From assembly GCA_903896925.1 (NCBI GenBank), contig CAITZM010000076.1, positions 1 to 64,000 of the forward strand: a stretch of 64,000 bases of DNA, read 5' to 3'. Below the pieces are notes generated by a model. It was not told the DNA's origin, searched no databases, and worked only from the letters and a program-made list of their open reading frames with translations. Source of the DNA: an uncultured Lentisphaerota bacterium. Lineage in GTDB: Bacteria; Verrucomicrobiota; Kiritimatiellia; CAIQIC01. Made by a program: the position numbers and the translations under genes. This document shows positions 48,460 through 57,339 of this stretch, piece after piece. Each line of letters starts with the position of its first letter. Position 1 is the stretch's first letter.

Positions 48460-49476
48460 CTAGGGTGCGAGCCAGATCACTTTGCCGTGCGCATCTAACA
48501 GATTTAGCCCCGGTCGCCCGTCCTTGTTCACGTCCAGTATGGCGCGCGCCTCGCCATTCCCGCTGAACAATCCCAGCTCTGGTCGATTGGCTTTTCCCAT
48601 GCTCAGCTTGGCGAGGGAAGTAAGGCTCGCTGAAGTCAGGCATAGCTCAGGCCCGTCCTTATTCGCATCCAAGCTGGCGCGGGGCATCCCGTTCGCGTCA
48701 AAGAGGTGAAGCACCGCCCCTTTTTCGCCAACGTCTAGAATAGCGCTGGGCTTGCCTTTCTCGTCAACCATGCGCAACCCCGGTCGACCGGCCTTGCCCA
48801 TGCTGAGCATAGCGCGAATCTTGCCGTTATCATCTTGCAAACTGAAACCCGAGTCATTCAGCAAGGTACTAACATTACCTTGCGCGCTGCCTAGGCCCAG
48901 CGTGGGGCAACCGTCCTTGCCCACATCTATCAATACGCGTGAAGTGCCATTCGTATCCTGAAAGCGCAGCATCGGCCCATTCACATCGACGAACATCATG
49001 GCACGGACATCGCCTTTCTCGTCCTTCAGGCGCAGCCTCGGTTCATTCTTATAAACATCCAGCGCGACGCGGGGTTTGCCGTTCGCATCATCTAGTCTTA
49101 GTCCCGGAGCATCCTTGTCATAGAACAACCTTGAGCGATTTTTTCCGTTCTCATCGAACAGGCTTAGCCGCGGTCCATTCGTGCCAACATTCAGGGCAGC
49201 GCGAATCACGTTGTTCATGTCAATCAGGCACAAACTCGGCCCATTCGTACCAACGTTCAAGGTGGCGCGGATACGCCCTTGGTCATCCACGACCACGAAT
49301 TGCCGGGCGGTGATTGTTGGGGTGACTCCCGGCACCGCGGCGATGGCGAGACAACCAAACAACAGCATTGCGCCGGCTCCGATCAAGCGGCGGTTGCGGC
49401 GTTGCATGGCGGCCAGCCCGGTCTTCGCCGAGCTCAATTCACGCTCCAACTTTTCCATTCGCTCTTCGATTGTCAC
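48460..49476 (-). CDS. Membrane-anchored protein with about twelve 22-23-residue repeats
   Basis: The product has 338 residues. GTG at 49476 is chosen because AAGGGGA precedes it; upstream sequence in frame looks non-coding. A short coiled coil (MEKLERELSSAKTGLAAMQ) is followed by one membrane helix (LIGAGAMLLFGCLAIAAV). The rest is a repeat with consensus GPxLxLxDxNGKxRAxLxVxxx, which suggests a beta-solenoid or stacked beta-hairpins. The anchor orientation predicts the repeats outside the inner membrane. Similar repeats exist in other bacteria, without known function. The surrounding region is more AT-rich than the rest of the window. Confidence 0.78.
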   Translation of the reverse strand: MTIEERMEKLERELSSAKTGLAAMQRRNRRLIGAGAMLLFGCLAIAAVPGVTPTITARQFVVVDDQGRIRATLNVGTNGPSLCLIDMNNVIRAALNVGTNGPRLSLFDENGKNRSRLFYDKDAPGLRLDDANGKPRVALDVYKNEPRLRLKDEKGDVRAMMFVDVNGPMLRFQDTNGTSRVLIDVGKDGCPTLGLGSAQGNVSTLLNDSGFSLQDDNGKIRAMLSMGKAGRPGLRMVDEKGKPSAILDVGEKGAVLHLFDANGMPRASLDANKDGPELCLTSASLTSLAKLSMGKANRPELGLFSGNGEARAILDVNKDGRPGLNLLDAHGKVIWLAP

Positions 49477-49819
49477 GGTGTTCCCCTTGGTTTTTACATT
49501 GGAAATTTTGACAACTCTACAGCTGAAGCGCAAGTCCGCTTTATGGAATTTCTAATCCCTGGAAAGGCGCGGTGTGATTTCCTCAAACCCTTTTGCACTT
49601 TTTTGCAACAGTTCCCCGCACACGCCCTGCGCGTTTTATGTCCTGACCGGTTTGTTGCAAATCTATTTGCAACAGACGCGGAGCACTGCCCTTCCCTTTT
49701 CGGTTGGCATGTCGGCGAGCCCCGAGTCTTCGCCGCAGCCTGCAAATCGTCAGTTACCACCCCGTCTGTATTTCATTCCATCGAAACCATAACGGCTTGA
49801 CATGATTGAGGGGAGCACC
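49477..49819. other. AT-richer divergent gap with a palindrome
   Basis: No gene is visible. The base composition shifts toward A and T. A 10-bp inverted repeat TGTTGCAAAT lies at 49653-49674 with a 2-base centre, and the related word TTGCAACAG occurs about 50 bases earlier. Both flanking genes read away from this gap. Confidence 0.6.
49653..49674. promoter_or_regulatory. 22-base near-palindrome, possible operator
   Basis: TGTTGCAAAT (49653-49662) is exactly complementary to 49665-49674. Its place in a divergent gap fits a dimeric regulator site for either neighbouring gene. There is no regulator gene nearby. Confidence 0.35.
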
Positions 49820-49824
49820 ATGAT
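49797..49824 (+). promoter_or_regulatory. Candidate promoter for the zinc-ribbon/discoidin protein gene
   Basis: A consensus TTGACA (49797-49802) is followed after 16 bases by CATGAT (49819-49824). Confidence 0.35.
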
Positions 49825-49870
49825 GATGCCTATGAACTCAAGGGGATCTATAGGCGTTGAGCAGAGCTGA
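49820..49870 (+). CDS. Possible 16-codon leader peptide
   Basis: GAGGGGAG is placed 5 bases before three consecutive ATG codons; the frame encodes MMMPMNSRGSIGVEQS and stops 19 bases before the next gene, whose own ribosome site is weak. It could couple translation of that gene. It overlaps the proposed -10 hexamer, so both cannot be right as drawn. Confidence 0.25.
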   Translation: MMMPMNSRGSIGVEQS

Positions 49871-49889
49871 AAAACGAGTGACTTAACTC

Positions 49890-51752
49890 ATGCCTGAAAT
49901 CACCTTCAACTGCCCTAAATGCGCGGGAATTCTTACCGTAGACGCGCGTGGTGTGGGGCAAACGGTACGTTGCCCCCTATGCAAGAAATTCATCCTGATT
50001 CCTGACGGGCACTCACCTGAATCCCCGCAGGTTTCTGATGCTGATCCTACTGGGATGATGAAGCCCCTGGACAAGCGCGACCAGCGGAGAAAAGCTTGGT
50101 TAATCGCAATCTGCCTTCTGGTGCTCCTTGGTTCAGTTGCGGGTTTCCTCGTCAACAGCGCGCAACGGGGAGCAGAACGCCAGCGACGGGACAGGACTAG
50201 CGCAGAAAACGATAGACAACGGAACGTGGACAATCTTGCAAACAAGGTTCGCACGTTGCTGGAAGCGGGCCATGTATCCTCTGCTAGGGAAACGCTGGCT
50301 AAGGTTGAGTCATTGGGAGCAAGCAGCACGATCTTGCAAGAACTTAACAACCTGTTGGCTAAAACCGTTACCAGGCAGGAAGTCTTCCAGCGCTTCGCGC
50401 AAGCCTCGGTGGCGCGCGAAAAAGCTCAGAGGATTAAACGTGATTCAGCGTTTGGCATCCTCATGGATGAAATGGAACTTGCGTGGCGTGCTGCGGAAGC
50501 CGCACGGGCATCCGGAGTTTTTGGCGAGTCTCTTTCCGGTTACAAATTAGTCTTGGAGCGAAGCCGTGAAATCCTGGAGGCAGACCTACAGCGTAATCAA
50601 ACGTTGTCCGCCTCAAATGCAGTAGAAACAAATGCGGTAGTAGTTGTCACGAATCAGGCAAAGCAAGTAAACTCACTTGCAGAATCCGCGTTGAATGACG
50701 GCATAACGGCCGCATGGAAGAAGAAGTACGGTTTCGATATTCGCGATATGACGATGGCCAAAGCCGATCGCGACAACGATGGCTTCAGTAATCTCGAAGA
50801 GTATCGCGCCAATACCGACCCGTTGGACCCTAAAAGCCATCCGGATGTGCTCAGCAAACTCCGCGTCTGGGCTATCAAGCAGCAGGTGTTCAAGCTCCGG
50901 TATACTGGCGGAATGAGGATAGGCTCCAACGAAACCTTCCAGCTCAACTGGCCCAATGGGCGCACCTTGCTGGTAAAAGTCGGCGAAACGGTCGATGGTT
51001 ACAGAGTGGTGGCCCATGAGCCCCGTTCCACCGACGGCGATGTCCTGATACTGGAGAAAGGTGCCGAAAAGTTGCGCCTTCCCCAGTACCCATTTAACAA
51101 AAAGATAAAGTATTCGGCCACTCTGATCCTTCTTCTTGATCGTACTTCTTATAGTGTGGGGGAAAATAGCTTTTGGGTCGTAATACGCAAAACCGGTTAC
51201 TCAATTATTAACATCACTACCAATGCCGTCACAATGCGCCGACAAGGGAAAGACGCGGTAGACGTAGAGGTGCCGTTTATCAGCGATGCTGAGCGTTCGG
51301 AAGTACTTAGCGATATGCCAACCGCACCCGTGATCAAGGCCGTCTTCGCCTCCTCCGAGACCAATGCCGAGCCCGCACAGCTGGCCATCGACGGCGACGT
51401 CCACACCAAGTGGTCATCCCTGCCGGACGACAACCCGTGGTTCATCGCCGACCTCGGTAGCACTCACAAGATTTCCGGCGCCGTCATCTACTGGGCCGCG
51501 GCCCATCCGATCTACTACACACTCCAGGTCTCCTCCGACCGAATCCACTGGATCGAAGCTGAGGATACCAATGCTAGATTAAAAAGCGGGCGTACCGTCC
51601 ACATGTTCAAGACGATTCCGGGCCGCTATCTGCGGGTCTACGATTCAAGCGTTTGTGTACCGAGCCGGAAGCGGAAAATTGCGATCAACGAAATTCAGGT
51701 AATGGTGGACGGCCACAACCCCCCTCCCCCTCCAGAATTGGGGCAGCCCTAA
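49890..51752 (+). CDS. Zinc-ribbon, membrane-anchored protein with calcium loop and C-terminal discoidin-like domain
   Basis: The product has 620 residues. The cytoplasmic N-terminus has a zinc ribbon (CPKCAGIL...CPLCKKF, residues 8-32). A membrane helix lies at about 70-87 (LIAICLLVLLGSVAGFLV), followed by a helical region, then AAWKKKYGFDIRDM with a thrombospondin-3-like loop DRDNDGFSNLEEY. The part after it (FKLRYTGGMRIGSNETFQLN, VKVGETVDGYRVV) resembles the Amuc_1099-type pilus-associated proteins of Verrucomicrobia. The end (about 480-610) is a discoidin-like domain with AIDGDVHTKWSS and WFIADLGS. It may link the envelope to a surface sugar or pilus system. Lower GC than neighbours suggests separate ancestry. 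Confidence 0.72.
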   Translation: MPEITFNCPKCAGILTVDARGVGQTVRCPLCKKFILIPDGHSPESPQVSDADPTGMMKPLDKRDQRRKAWLIAICLLVLLGSVAGFLVNSAQRGAERQRRDRTSAENDRQRNVDNLANKVRTLLEAGHVSSARETLAKVESLGASSTILQELNNLLAKTVTRQEVFQRFAQASVAREKAQRIKRDSAFGILMDEMELAWRAAEAARASGVFGESLSGYKLVLERSREILEADLQRNQTLSASNAVETNAVVVVTNQAKQVNSLAESALNDGITAAWKKKYGFDIRDMTMAKADRDNDGFSNLEEYRANTDPLDPKSHPDVLSKLRVWAIKQQVFKLRYTGGMRIGSNETFQLNWPNGRTLLVKVGETVDGYRVVAHEPRSTDGDVLILEKGAEKLRLPQYPFNKKIKYSATLILLLDRTSYSVGENSFWVVIRKTGYSIINITTNAVTMRRQGKDAVDVEVPFISDAERSEVLSDMPTAPVIKAVFASSETNAEPAQLAIDGDVHTKWSSLPDDNPWFIADLGSTHKISGAVIYWAAAHPIYYTLQVSSDRIHWIEAEDTNARLKSGRTVHMFKTIPGRYLRVYDSSVCVPSRKRKIAINEIQVMVDGHNPPPPPELGQP

Positions 51753-51846
51753 AGCCGGACAAGCCAGTGACAACAGAGCAGTGTCACGACACGCGTGAAT
51801 CCTGCCAAAAATCTTCCCACAAGAGAGCAGCTAATTATAAAAGGCA

Positions 51847-51862
51847 CCCCAACCTTTTGGGG
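51847..51862. terminator. Small hairpin between convergent genes
   Basis: CCCCAA and TTGGGG form a 6-bp stem with a 4-base loop between the converging genes. No T-run follows, so termination is only suggested by position. Confidence 0.3.
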
Positions 51863-51985
51863 GCAATGGAGTCGCCGATAACCAAGCTCCGATCGAAAAG
51901 CACCTTTTTCTTAAGCATTTGTTCGGCTCATCACTCGTCAACACGATGTGGTGACTGCCGGCTCCCCCTTATCCCCGGCTCACGT

Positions 51986-53992
51986 TCAACTGTCGGCCGG
52001 CGGGGCGTCTTCGTTCTGGGCGCGCAGCAGTTCCTCGCGGCGGGACGAGTCCTCTTCCCAGCCGTGCATCACCTGGCCGAGTTCGAACTCGACGTTCTTG
52101 AGCCGGCGGCCGGCGTCGGCGCGCTGCTCGCCCGTGGACTCGGGCGCGGCCAGGCGTTCGCACAGCTGGAGCCGCTCGGTCTCGAGCACGTTGATTTTCT
52201 TCTCGGCCCTGATGATGCTCTTGTCGAGTTCCTTGAGCTGTCCGTGCCGGATATGCCGCGCTTGGGTGCGCTCGCGCCGCGCGGCCTTGGATTCGCTGGC
52301 CGCCGACACCGCGCCCGCCAGGGGCAGCATGGCCGGCGCCGCGGACGCCTGCTTTTGCTTCAGCTGTTGCTGCTGCTGCGCGATCTTTTCCTTGTAGTAG
52401 TCGTAGCCGCCGACATAGGTCGTGACGCCCTCCGGCGTCATCGCAATCACGCCGCCGGCGACGGCGCGGACGAACTCGACGTCATGGCTGACGAGCAGGA
52501 CGGTGCCGGGATAGGTGCTCAGCGCCTCCTGCAGCGCCTCGCGCGACTCGATGTCGAGATGCGTCGTCGGTTCGTCGAGCAGCAGCAGGTTCGGCGGGCG
52601 GATCAGCAGCCGTGCGAACGCGAGGCGGATCTTTTCGCCGCCGCTCAGGACGCTGACGAACTTCAACGCGGCCTCGCCGGAGAAGCCGAAGCCGCCGAGC
52701 AGCGTGCGGATTTCGCGCTCGCTCGCGTCCGACGCCATCTCGCGCAGCGTCTCGATCGCGGTGCAGCCGGGATCCATCGTCTCGGCCGACTCCTGCGACT
52801 GGTAGCCGGCGATGACCTTGTAGCCGAGCACGCGCTTGCCTTCGACCGGCTGCAGCTGCCCCGCCAGCAGGCGCAGCAGCGTGGTCTTGCCCATGCCGTT
52901 GGAGCCGACGATCGCCAGCTTCTCGCCCTGGTTGATCGTCAGGTCGAGCGCGTGCAGGATCCACGGGCCCTTCTCGTCATAGCGGAAACTGACGTGCTCC
53001 AGCCGCAGCACTTCCGCGCCGCATGGCGGCGGCGCGGCCAGCCGGAGCTGGCCCATGCCGGCCGCGATCTCCGGCATCTTGACGGCGGTCTCTTCCATGC
53101 GCTCGAGCATCTTGACGCGGCTCTGGACCTGCGTGGCCTTGGTATTCTTGGCGTGGAACCGCTCGATGAAGCGCTCGATCTTGTCGCGCTTCACCTGCTG
53201 GTTGCGCTGGATCGCCTGCACCTGGTCGCGCCGGCGCACGCGCTCCCGCTGGTACCAGGCGAAGTTGCCCGCGTAGCGCGTCACCGCGCCGCCGGCGACC
53301 TCGTAGATGACCTCGGTCAGCGCGTTGAGCAGGTACCGGTCGTGCGAGATCAGCACCAGCGTCCCGCGGTATTCGTCCAGGAAGCTGCGCAGCCACTCAA
53401 CAGCGGGCAGGTCGAGGTAGTTCGAAGGCTCGTCGAGCAGCAGCAGGTCGGGATCGGCGACGAGCGAGCGCGCCAGCTCGGCGCGCATCTGCCAGCCGCC
53501 GCTGAACTCGCCGAGCGGCCGGTTCAGCTCCGCCGCCGGGAAGCCCAGGCCGCACAGGGTGGCGGCGGCGCGCGCGGCGATGTCGTAGCCGCCGCGGTGC
53601 TCGAAGATCGTCTGCAGTTCGCCGACGCGGCGCAGCGTGCGGTGGCGCGCCTCCGAGTCCGGCTCCTGCCGCAGCTCCTCCTCCAGGAGGTGGATCTCGG
53701 CGTGGATGGTCTCCAGGTCGGGCGCGGCGCGCTCGACGTAGGCGTGCAGCGGGGTCGCGGTGTCGTCGGTCAGGATCTGCTGGCGCAGGTAGCCCATCCG
53801 GATGTCCTTCGCCAGCTCGACTTTGCCGCCATCGGGCTCCATCTCGCCGGCGACCAGCGCAAAGACCGTGCTCTTGCCGGCGCCATTGGGCCCGACAAAA
53901 CCGGCGCGCTCGCCTGCATTGACTCGAAAATTCACGGCATCGAGGACAATCTGTTTGCCGTAACGCTTGTTAACTTGACGGAATTCAATCAT
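51986..53992 (-). CDS. ABC-F family ATPase (translation-associated)
   Basis: The product has 668 residues with two ATP-binding cassettes and no membrane segment. Cassette one has Walker A GPNGAGKST and signature EFSGGWQMR; cassette two has GSNGMGKTT and LSGGEKIRLAFARLL followed by LLLLDEPTTHLDI. Between them lies the linker typical of ABC-F proteins (RDQVQAIQRNQQVKRDKIER). A C-terminal coiled coil (KLEKDS-like, about 560-660) matches the Uup/YheS type. Such proteins act on the ribosome rather than in transport, and some give antibiotic tolerance. It appears to be a single gene. Confidence 0.93.
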   Translation of the reverse strand: MIEFRQVNKRYGKQIVLDAVNFRVNAGERAGFVGPNGAGKSTVFALVAGEMEPDGGKVELAKDIRMGYLRQQILTDDTATPLHAYVERAAPDLETIHAEIHLLEEELRQEPDSEARHRTLRRVGELQTIFEHRGGYDIAARAAATLCGLGFPAAELNRPLGEFSGGWQMRAELARSLVADPDLLLLDEPSNYLDLPAVEWLRSFLDEYRGTLVLISHDRYLLNALTEVIYEVAGGAVTRYAGNFAWYQRERVRRRDQVQAIQRNQQVKRDKIERFIERFHAKNTKATQVQSRVKMLERMEETAVKMPEIAAGMGQLRLAAPPPCGAEVLRLEHVSFRYDEKGPWILHALDLTINQGEKLAIVGSNGMGKTTLLRLLAGQLQPVEGKRVLGYKVIAGYQSQESAETMDPGCTAIETLREMASDASEREIRTLLGGFGFSGEAALKFVSVLSGGEKIRLAFARLLIRPPNLLLLDEPTTHLDIESREALQEALSTYPGTVLLVSHDVEFVRAVAGGVIAMTPEGVTTYVGGYDYYKEKIAQQQQQLKQKQASAAPAMLPLAGAVSAASESKAARRERTQARHIRHGQLKELDKSIIRAEKKINVLETERLQLCERLAAPESTGEQRADAGRRLKNVEFELGQVMHGWEEDSSRREELLRAQNEDAPPADS

Positions 53993-54163
53993 AGAGGCGC
54001 GGACTTTAGCCTAGAACGGCGAAAATCATAGGAAAAAATACAGAAAAGGGCACCGCGAACAACTTGAGAGCACACGCCACGCGCCCCTTTTCCAAGCCTG
54101 GAAAAACGACCCTGTCCCCTTTCCAAAGGATTGGAAAACAAGCGGTAGCGGCCTTTTCCGGGG

Positions 54164-54190
54164 CCTCTCGCGGAGCGAGAGGACTACTAT
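54164..54190. repeat. Hairpin repeat with ACTACTAT tail, copy 1
   Basis: CCTCTCGC pairs with GCGAGAGG around loop GGA, followed by ACTACTAT. The copy at 63496-63522 has CCTCACGC/GCGTGAGG: one base changes on each arm and pairing is kept. Confidence 0.8.
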
Positions 54191-54704
54191 GGTGCCGCAA
54201 AATCATCGTCCTCGTTCTCGTCCTCGATACACACAGGCAAGCGGGTTTCGAGAACGAAGGTAGGGCGCGCACGCCGTGCGCGCCGGATGCGCTTGGCGCA
54301 TGGCGTGACGGTTGATGCCCTTCGGCCATAGGGCACCGCGTCACGAACTCAACACGCTGGATACCGCCCGGCGGGCGCGGCCCTTCGACCCTTCGACAAG
54401 CTCAGGGCAGGCGCGCCCGCCCTACCAAAAACGCAACGCCGGCAAATCCTCTCTTCTGTGGGGTGGGTGCAAGCCCGCGAACCCGATCAGAACCAGGCGC
54501 GCACGCAGCGGAAGGTCTCAAAATCATGACCAACAGAATCATCGCCTTTCTTCTGCGCAATGTGATGATTTTGTACTCATGATTTTGTTGTTCGCCCCAC
54601 CCCCTAACCGCATTCGTCAGAACGCGGCCAACCCCAACACACCACGCACGCGCGCTTGCAAGGGGCGGGGGCGGCATGGGGTTTTGCGGCGCGGGTTGCG
54701 GTGG

Positions 54705-54732
54705 GCCGCACTCTGACGAGTGCGGCTACAGC
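54705..54732. repeat. Hairpin with TACAGCG tail
   Basis: GCCGCACTC (54705-54713) pairs with GAGTGCGGC (54718-54726) around TGAC and is followed by TACAGCG. The tail matches that of the hairpins at 24428 and 24703. Confidence 0.7.
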
Positions 54733-54759
54733 GGAGGGTCTCAAAACCCGGTGGAGGGC

Positions 54760-55704
54760 TCACGCCGCTGGCGGCGGCTGCAGGGGCGGGGGCTCGGCGG
54801 AGAGTTTCATGTATTCGCTCTCGAGGTCGGAGCCGCGCCGGATCTCCAGGATGCCGACGCCGGTCTCCAGGAAGATGCGCAGCGCGGCGGTGTTCAACGC
54901 CTCGGCGGTGTACGTCGAAGGGAAGCTGGCCACGACGCGGTTGCCGTGCTGCTCCCACGTCACGTCCGGCAGCTCCGCGGCAAGCCGGGCGAGCGGGAGC
55001 GTGCCGCTGCCGAGGTGGTAGGTGACGCAATGGCTGCGGCGCACGATCTTGTCGAGCGTATCCTGCCGGACGCGTTTGCCTTTCTCGACGAAGGCGACGT
55101 GATCGCAGAGCGCTTCGAGATCGGTGAGCTGGTGCGAGCTGATGACGATGGCTTGGTGGCCGCGCCGCTCGCGGATCAGGTCGCGGACGCGCGCGGCTTC
55201 CTTCGGGTCGAGGCCGTTGAGCGGCTCGTCGAGCAGCACCAGTTCCGGCCGGCCGAGGAACGCCTGCGCAATCGCGAGCCGGCGCTTCATGCCGTGCGAC
55301 AGCGAGCGGACGGGCGAGCGGCGGCGGTCCTGCAGGTGCACCCACTCGAGCAATTCGTCGATCGCCGGCGCGAGCCCCGCGACCGGCATGCCCTGGATGC
55401 GCCCGTAAAAGCGCAACAATTCCTCGACGCGCGCATGCGGCGGGAAGCTGGAATCCTGCGGCAGCAGCGCGACGCGGCCCGCGTGCCGCTCCGGCGAGAA
55501 GGGACCGTCGCCCAGCAGATCGATGGTGCCTTCGCCGGCGCGCAGCAGGCCGAGCGCGATCGCCATCGCCGTGGTCTTGCCCGCGCCGTTGCTGCCGACG
55601 AGTCCAAAGATCGAGCCTTGCGGAACTTCGAGGTCCAGGCCATCGAGCGCACGCAGGCGGCCGTAGCACTTGACCACGCCGTGGAACTGCAGCGCGTTGC
55701 TCAC
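54760..55704 (-). CDS. ABC transporter ATP-binding protein
   Basis: The product has 314 residues from GTG at 55704, which overlaps the stop of the permease gene as GTGA. Walker A GSNGAGKTT, signature LSHGMKRRLAIAQAFL and Walker B ELVLLDEPLNGLDP are clear. The C-terminal extension (about 225-300) is common in ATPases of ABC-2 exporters. The longer frame upstream is not coding in this phase. With the permease it would form an exporter or a membrane-maintenance complex; the substrate is unknown. Confidence 0.92.
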   Translation of the reverse strand: MSNALQFHGVVKCYGRLRALDGLDLEVPQGSIFGLVGSNGAGKTTAMAIALGLLRAGEGTIDLLGDGPFSPERHAGRVALLPQDSSFPPHARVEELLRFYGRIQGMPVAGLAPAIDELLEWVHLQDRRRSPVRSLSHGMKRRLAIAQAFLGRPELVLLDEPLNGLDPKEAARVRDLIRERRGHQAIVISSHQLTDLEALCDHVAFVEKGKRVRQDTLDKIVRRSHCVTYHLGSGTLPLARLAAELPDVTWEQHGNRVVASFPSTYTAEALNTAALRIFLETGVGILEIRRGSDLESEYMKLSAEPPPLQPPPAA

Positions 55705-56606
55705 AGGTCCCTCCGCGCAAAGCGCGCGTAGCCGGCGAAGAGGTAGACCGCCGCGAGCGTCAGCAGGAAGACGGTGGCCGGGAGCAGATGCTCGGCGTCG
55801 CTCCACCAGAGCGACTGCCGGTGCGCGCCCGGCGTGATGACGTTGACAAGATCCCAGATGCGCCGCCAGCCGTCGCCGGCCAGCCAATTGGAGAGGCCTG
55901 TGAGGACGGAGACGCCCACGAGCGCCATGAAGCCGAAGGCGAGCGCCAGGTTCGGCAGCGCGCACAGCTGCGAGATGCCGAGCGCCAGGCCGAGGAAGGG
56001 CAAGGAGAATATCCAGGCCTTCACGGCGAACCAGAGCATGTGATAGGCCGTGGCCCAGCCCTCGTAGCCGCTCATGCGGAACCAGCCCACGAGCCAGGCG
56101 CCGAGCGCGCTCAGGATCAAGGCCACGAACAGCTGCGCGGCCTGCCCGGCGAACTTGCCGAGCAGCCACGGCGCGCGCCCGGCGCGGAAGAGGATGAACC
56201 GGATCGAGCCGCTGGCGATCTCCTCCGAGATGCGCGCCGAGGCCGTCAGCATCACCAGCAGCGGCGTGAAGGCGCACGAGAGCCAGCCGTAGAACAGCGC
56301 CAGCGGCGGGACATCGAGCAGCGTCTCGGCGAGCTTCTTTTCGCCGATCAGGTGGGAGAGCAGGTCGCGGAAGGGCTTCGACTTCCAGAGCGTCGCCGTC
56401 ACGCTGCCGGCGTCCTTGGGCGCGTCGAGGCCCAAGGTCGTGACGAGCTGGCCCTCGATGCTGTGGAGGAAGGTGATGAACAGCGCCGTCGCCCCCATCG
56501 CGCCCGCCAGGTAGAGCAGCAGCATCACGATCACGCGCCGGCTGCGGATGGAGTCGGACAGCTCGTTGGCGGCGACAATGCCGAGCGTTGAGAGGGCGCG
56601 GTTCAT
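55701..56606 (-). CDS. ABC-2 type transporter permease
   Basis: The product has 301 residues and six or more membrane segments, starting on an ATGA overlap with the previous gene. An N-terminal region (VAANELSDSIRSRRVIVMLLLYL) and FYGWLSCAFTPLLVMLTASARISEEIASGSIRFILFR, with its amphipathic GSIRFIL stretch, match ABC-2 permeases such as NatB or gliding-type subunits. It pairs with the ATPase that follows. A large loop after the first helix would face the periplasm. Confidence 0.88.
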   Translation of the reverse strand: MNRALSTLGIVAANELSDSIRSRRVIVMLLLYLAGAMGATALFITFLHSIEGQLVTTLGLDAPKDAGSVTATLWKSKPFRDLLSHLIGEKKLAETLLDVPPLALFYGWLSCAFTPLLVMLTASARISEEIASGSIRFILFRAGRAPWLLGKFAGQAAQLFVALILSALGAWLVGWFRMSGYEGWATAYHMLWFAVKAWIFSLPFLGLALGISQLCALPNLALAFGFMALVGVSVLTGLSNWLAGDGWRRIWDLVNVITPGAHRQSLWWSDAEHLLPATVFLLTLAAVYLFAGYARFARRDL

Positions 56607-57298
56607 TTCTTGCGGCGCATCCCCTCGAAGACATCCTTCACGCCGGAGAGCGGCTTGGCGACCTCGGGATTGATGAAGTCCATCATCTGGAATTTTTCGC
56701 CCGCCTTGTCGCGCCAGCCCGCCGGCTGGCTGCGGTCGAGGTCGTCGTAGGCGGAGATGAGCGAGTAGCCGAGGTCGTGCATCATCCGCAGGCCCGTCTC
56801 CGGGTTGCCGGCGCTGGGCTCCTTCAGCTTCTCCGCCCAGTCCTTGATCTTCTTGCCCAGCTCGTCGTTCATCTGCCGGACCGCGGAGTCGAAGGCCTGC
56901 GTCTGCTGCGGGTTGGCGCCCGTGTTGCTGAGGAAGTTGTTCCGCGCCAGATCCGACCGCGTTTTCCACAGCTCCATCGCCTTCTCGATCTGCTCCTCGA
57001 ACGTCTTCTTTTCGGCCTTCTCGTCGCGCTGGGCGGCCGGAAGTTCATCGCCGTCCAGGTCCTTGTCGTGGCCCGGGCCGAACCGCCGGGCGGGGTGCTT
57101 GGGAATGACGGGCGGGGTCGGCACGCGGAGCATCGAGGCGACGTTCTGGAAATTGCCCTGCCGCCGGCCCTGCTGCTTGAGCTGGCCCTGGAGCGTGGTG
57201 ACTTCCTCCTGCGCCTTGCGCAGGTCGCCCTTGAGGCTGAGGTTGCCGACCAGCAGCCCGACGAGCAGCGCGAGCACGATGAAGAAGGCGTTTTTCAT
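56603..57298 (-). CDS. Membrane-anchored coiled-coil protein linked to the ABC transporter
   Basis: The product has 231 residues from ATG at 57298. One N-terminal membrane helix (FFIVLALLVGLLVGNL) is followed by a coiled coil (LRKAQEEVTTLQGQLKQQG), a proline-rich acidic stretch (KHPARRFGPGHDKDLDGDE), and a helical domain (EEQIEKAMELWKTRSD). No known domain. It starts the three-gene operon and overlaps the permease as ATGA, so it probably acts with the transporter on the periplasmic side. An in-frame ATG at 57484 has AGGAG nearby, but the region between carries a frameshifted duplicate, so the shorter form is preferred. Confidence 0.68.
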   Translation of the reverse strand: MKNAFFIVLALLVGLLVGNLSLKGDLRKAQEEVTTLQGQLKQQGRRQGNFQNVASMLRVPTPPVIPKHPARRFGPGHDKDLDGDELPAAQRDEKAEKKTFEEQIEKAMELWKTRSDLARNNFLSNTGANPQQTQAFDSAVRQMNDELGKKIKDWAEKLKEPSAGNPETGLRMMHDLGYSLISAYDDLDRSQPAGWRDKAGEKFQMMDFINPEVAKPLSGVKDVFEGMRRKK

Positions 57299-57339
57299 AG
57301 ACGCGGAGTCTAGCGGGGGCAGGCTGGTCGGGAAAGCAG

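Larger units (their letters stand above)
53993..54759. other. Gene-free region made of several repeat families
   Basis: No gene is supported over 767 bases. Seen from left to right: two TTCCAA/TTGGAA palindromes (54088-54105, 54120-54137); a hairpin with tail ACTACTAT (54164-54190); a 10-bp GGCGCGCACG hairpin (54264-54284); the widespread environmental repeat encoding PSTSSGQ (about 54383-54412); a segment with AAAATCATG and its inverse (about 54520-54595); and a hairpin GCCGCACTC/GAGTGCGGC followed by TACAGCG (54705-54732). Confidence 0.75.

Noticed and set aside
48256-51960. Phage or integrative element inserted at tRNA-Lys
   Set aside because: No integrase gene, no duplicated tRNA 3' end and no phage gene were found; only a composition shift remains and is reported as such.
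54312-54716. Open frame of 134 codons in the repeat-rich gap
   Set aside because: It is composed of known repeat words (PSTSSGQ type) and hairpins.
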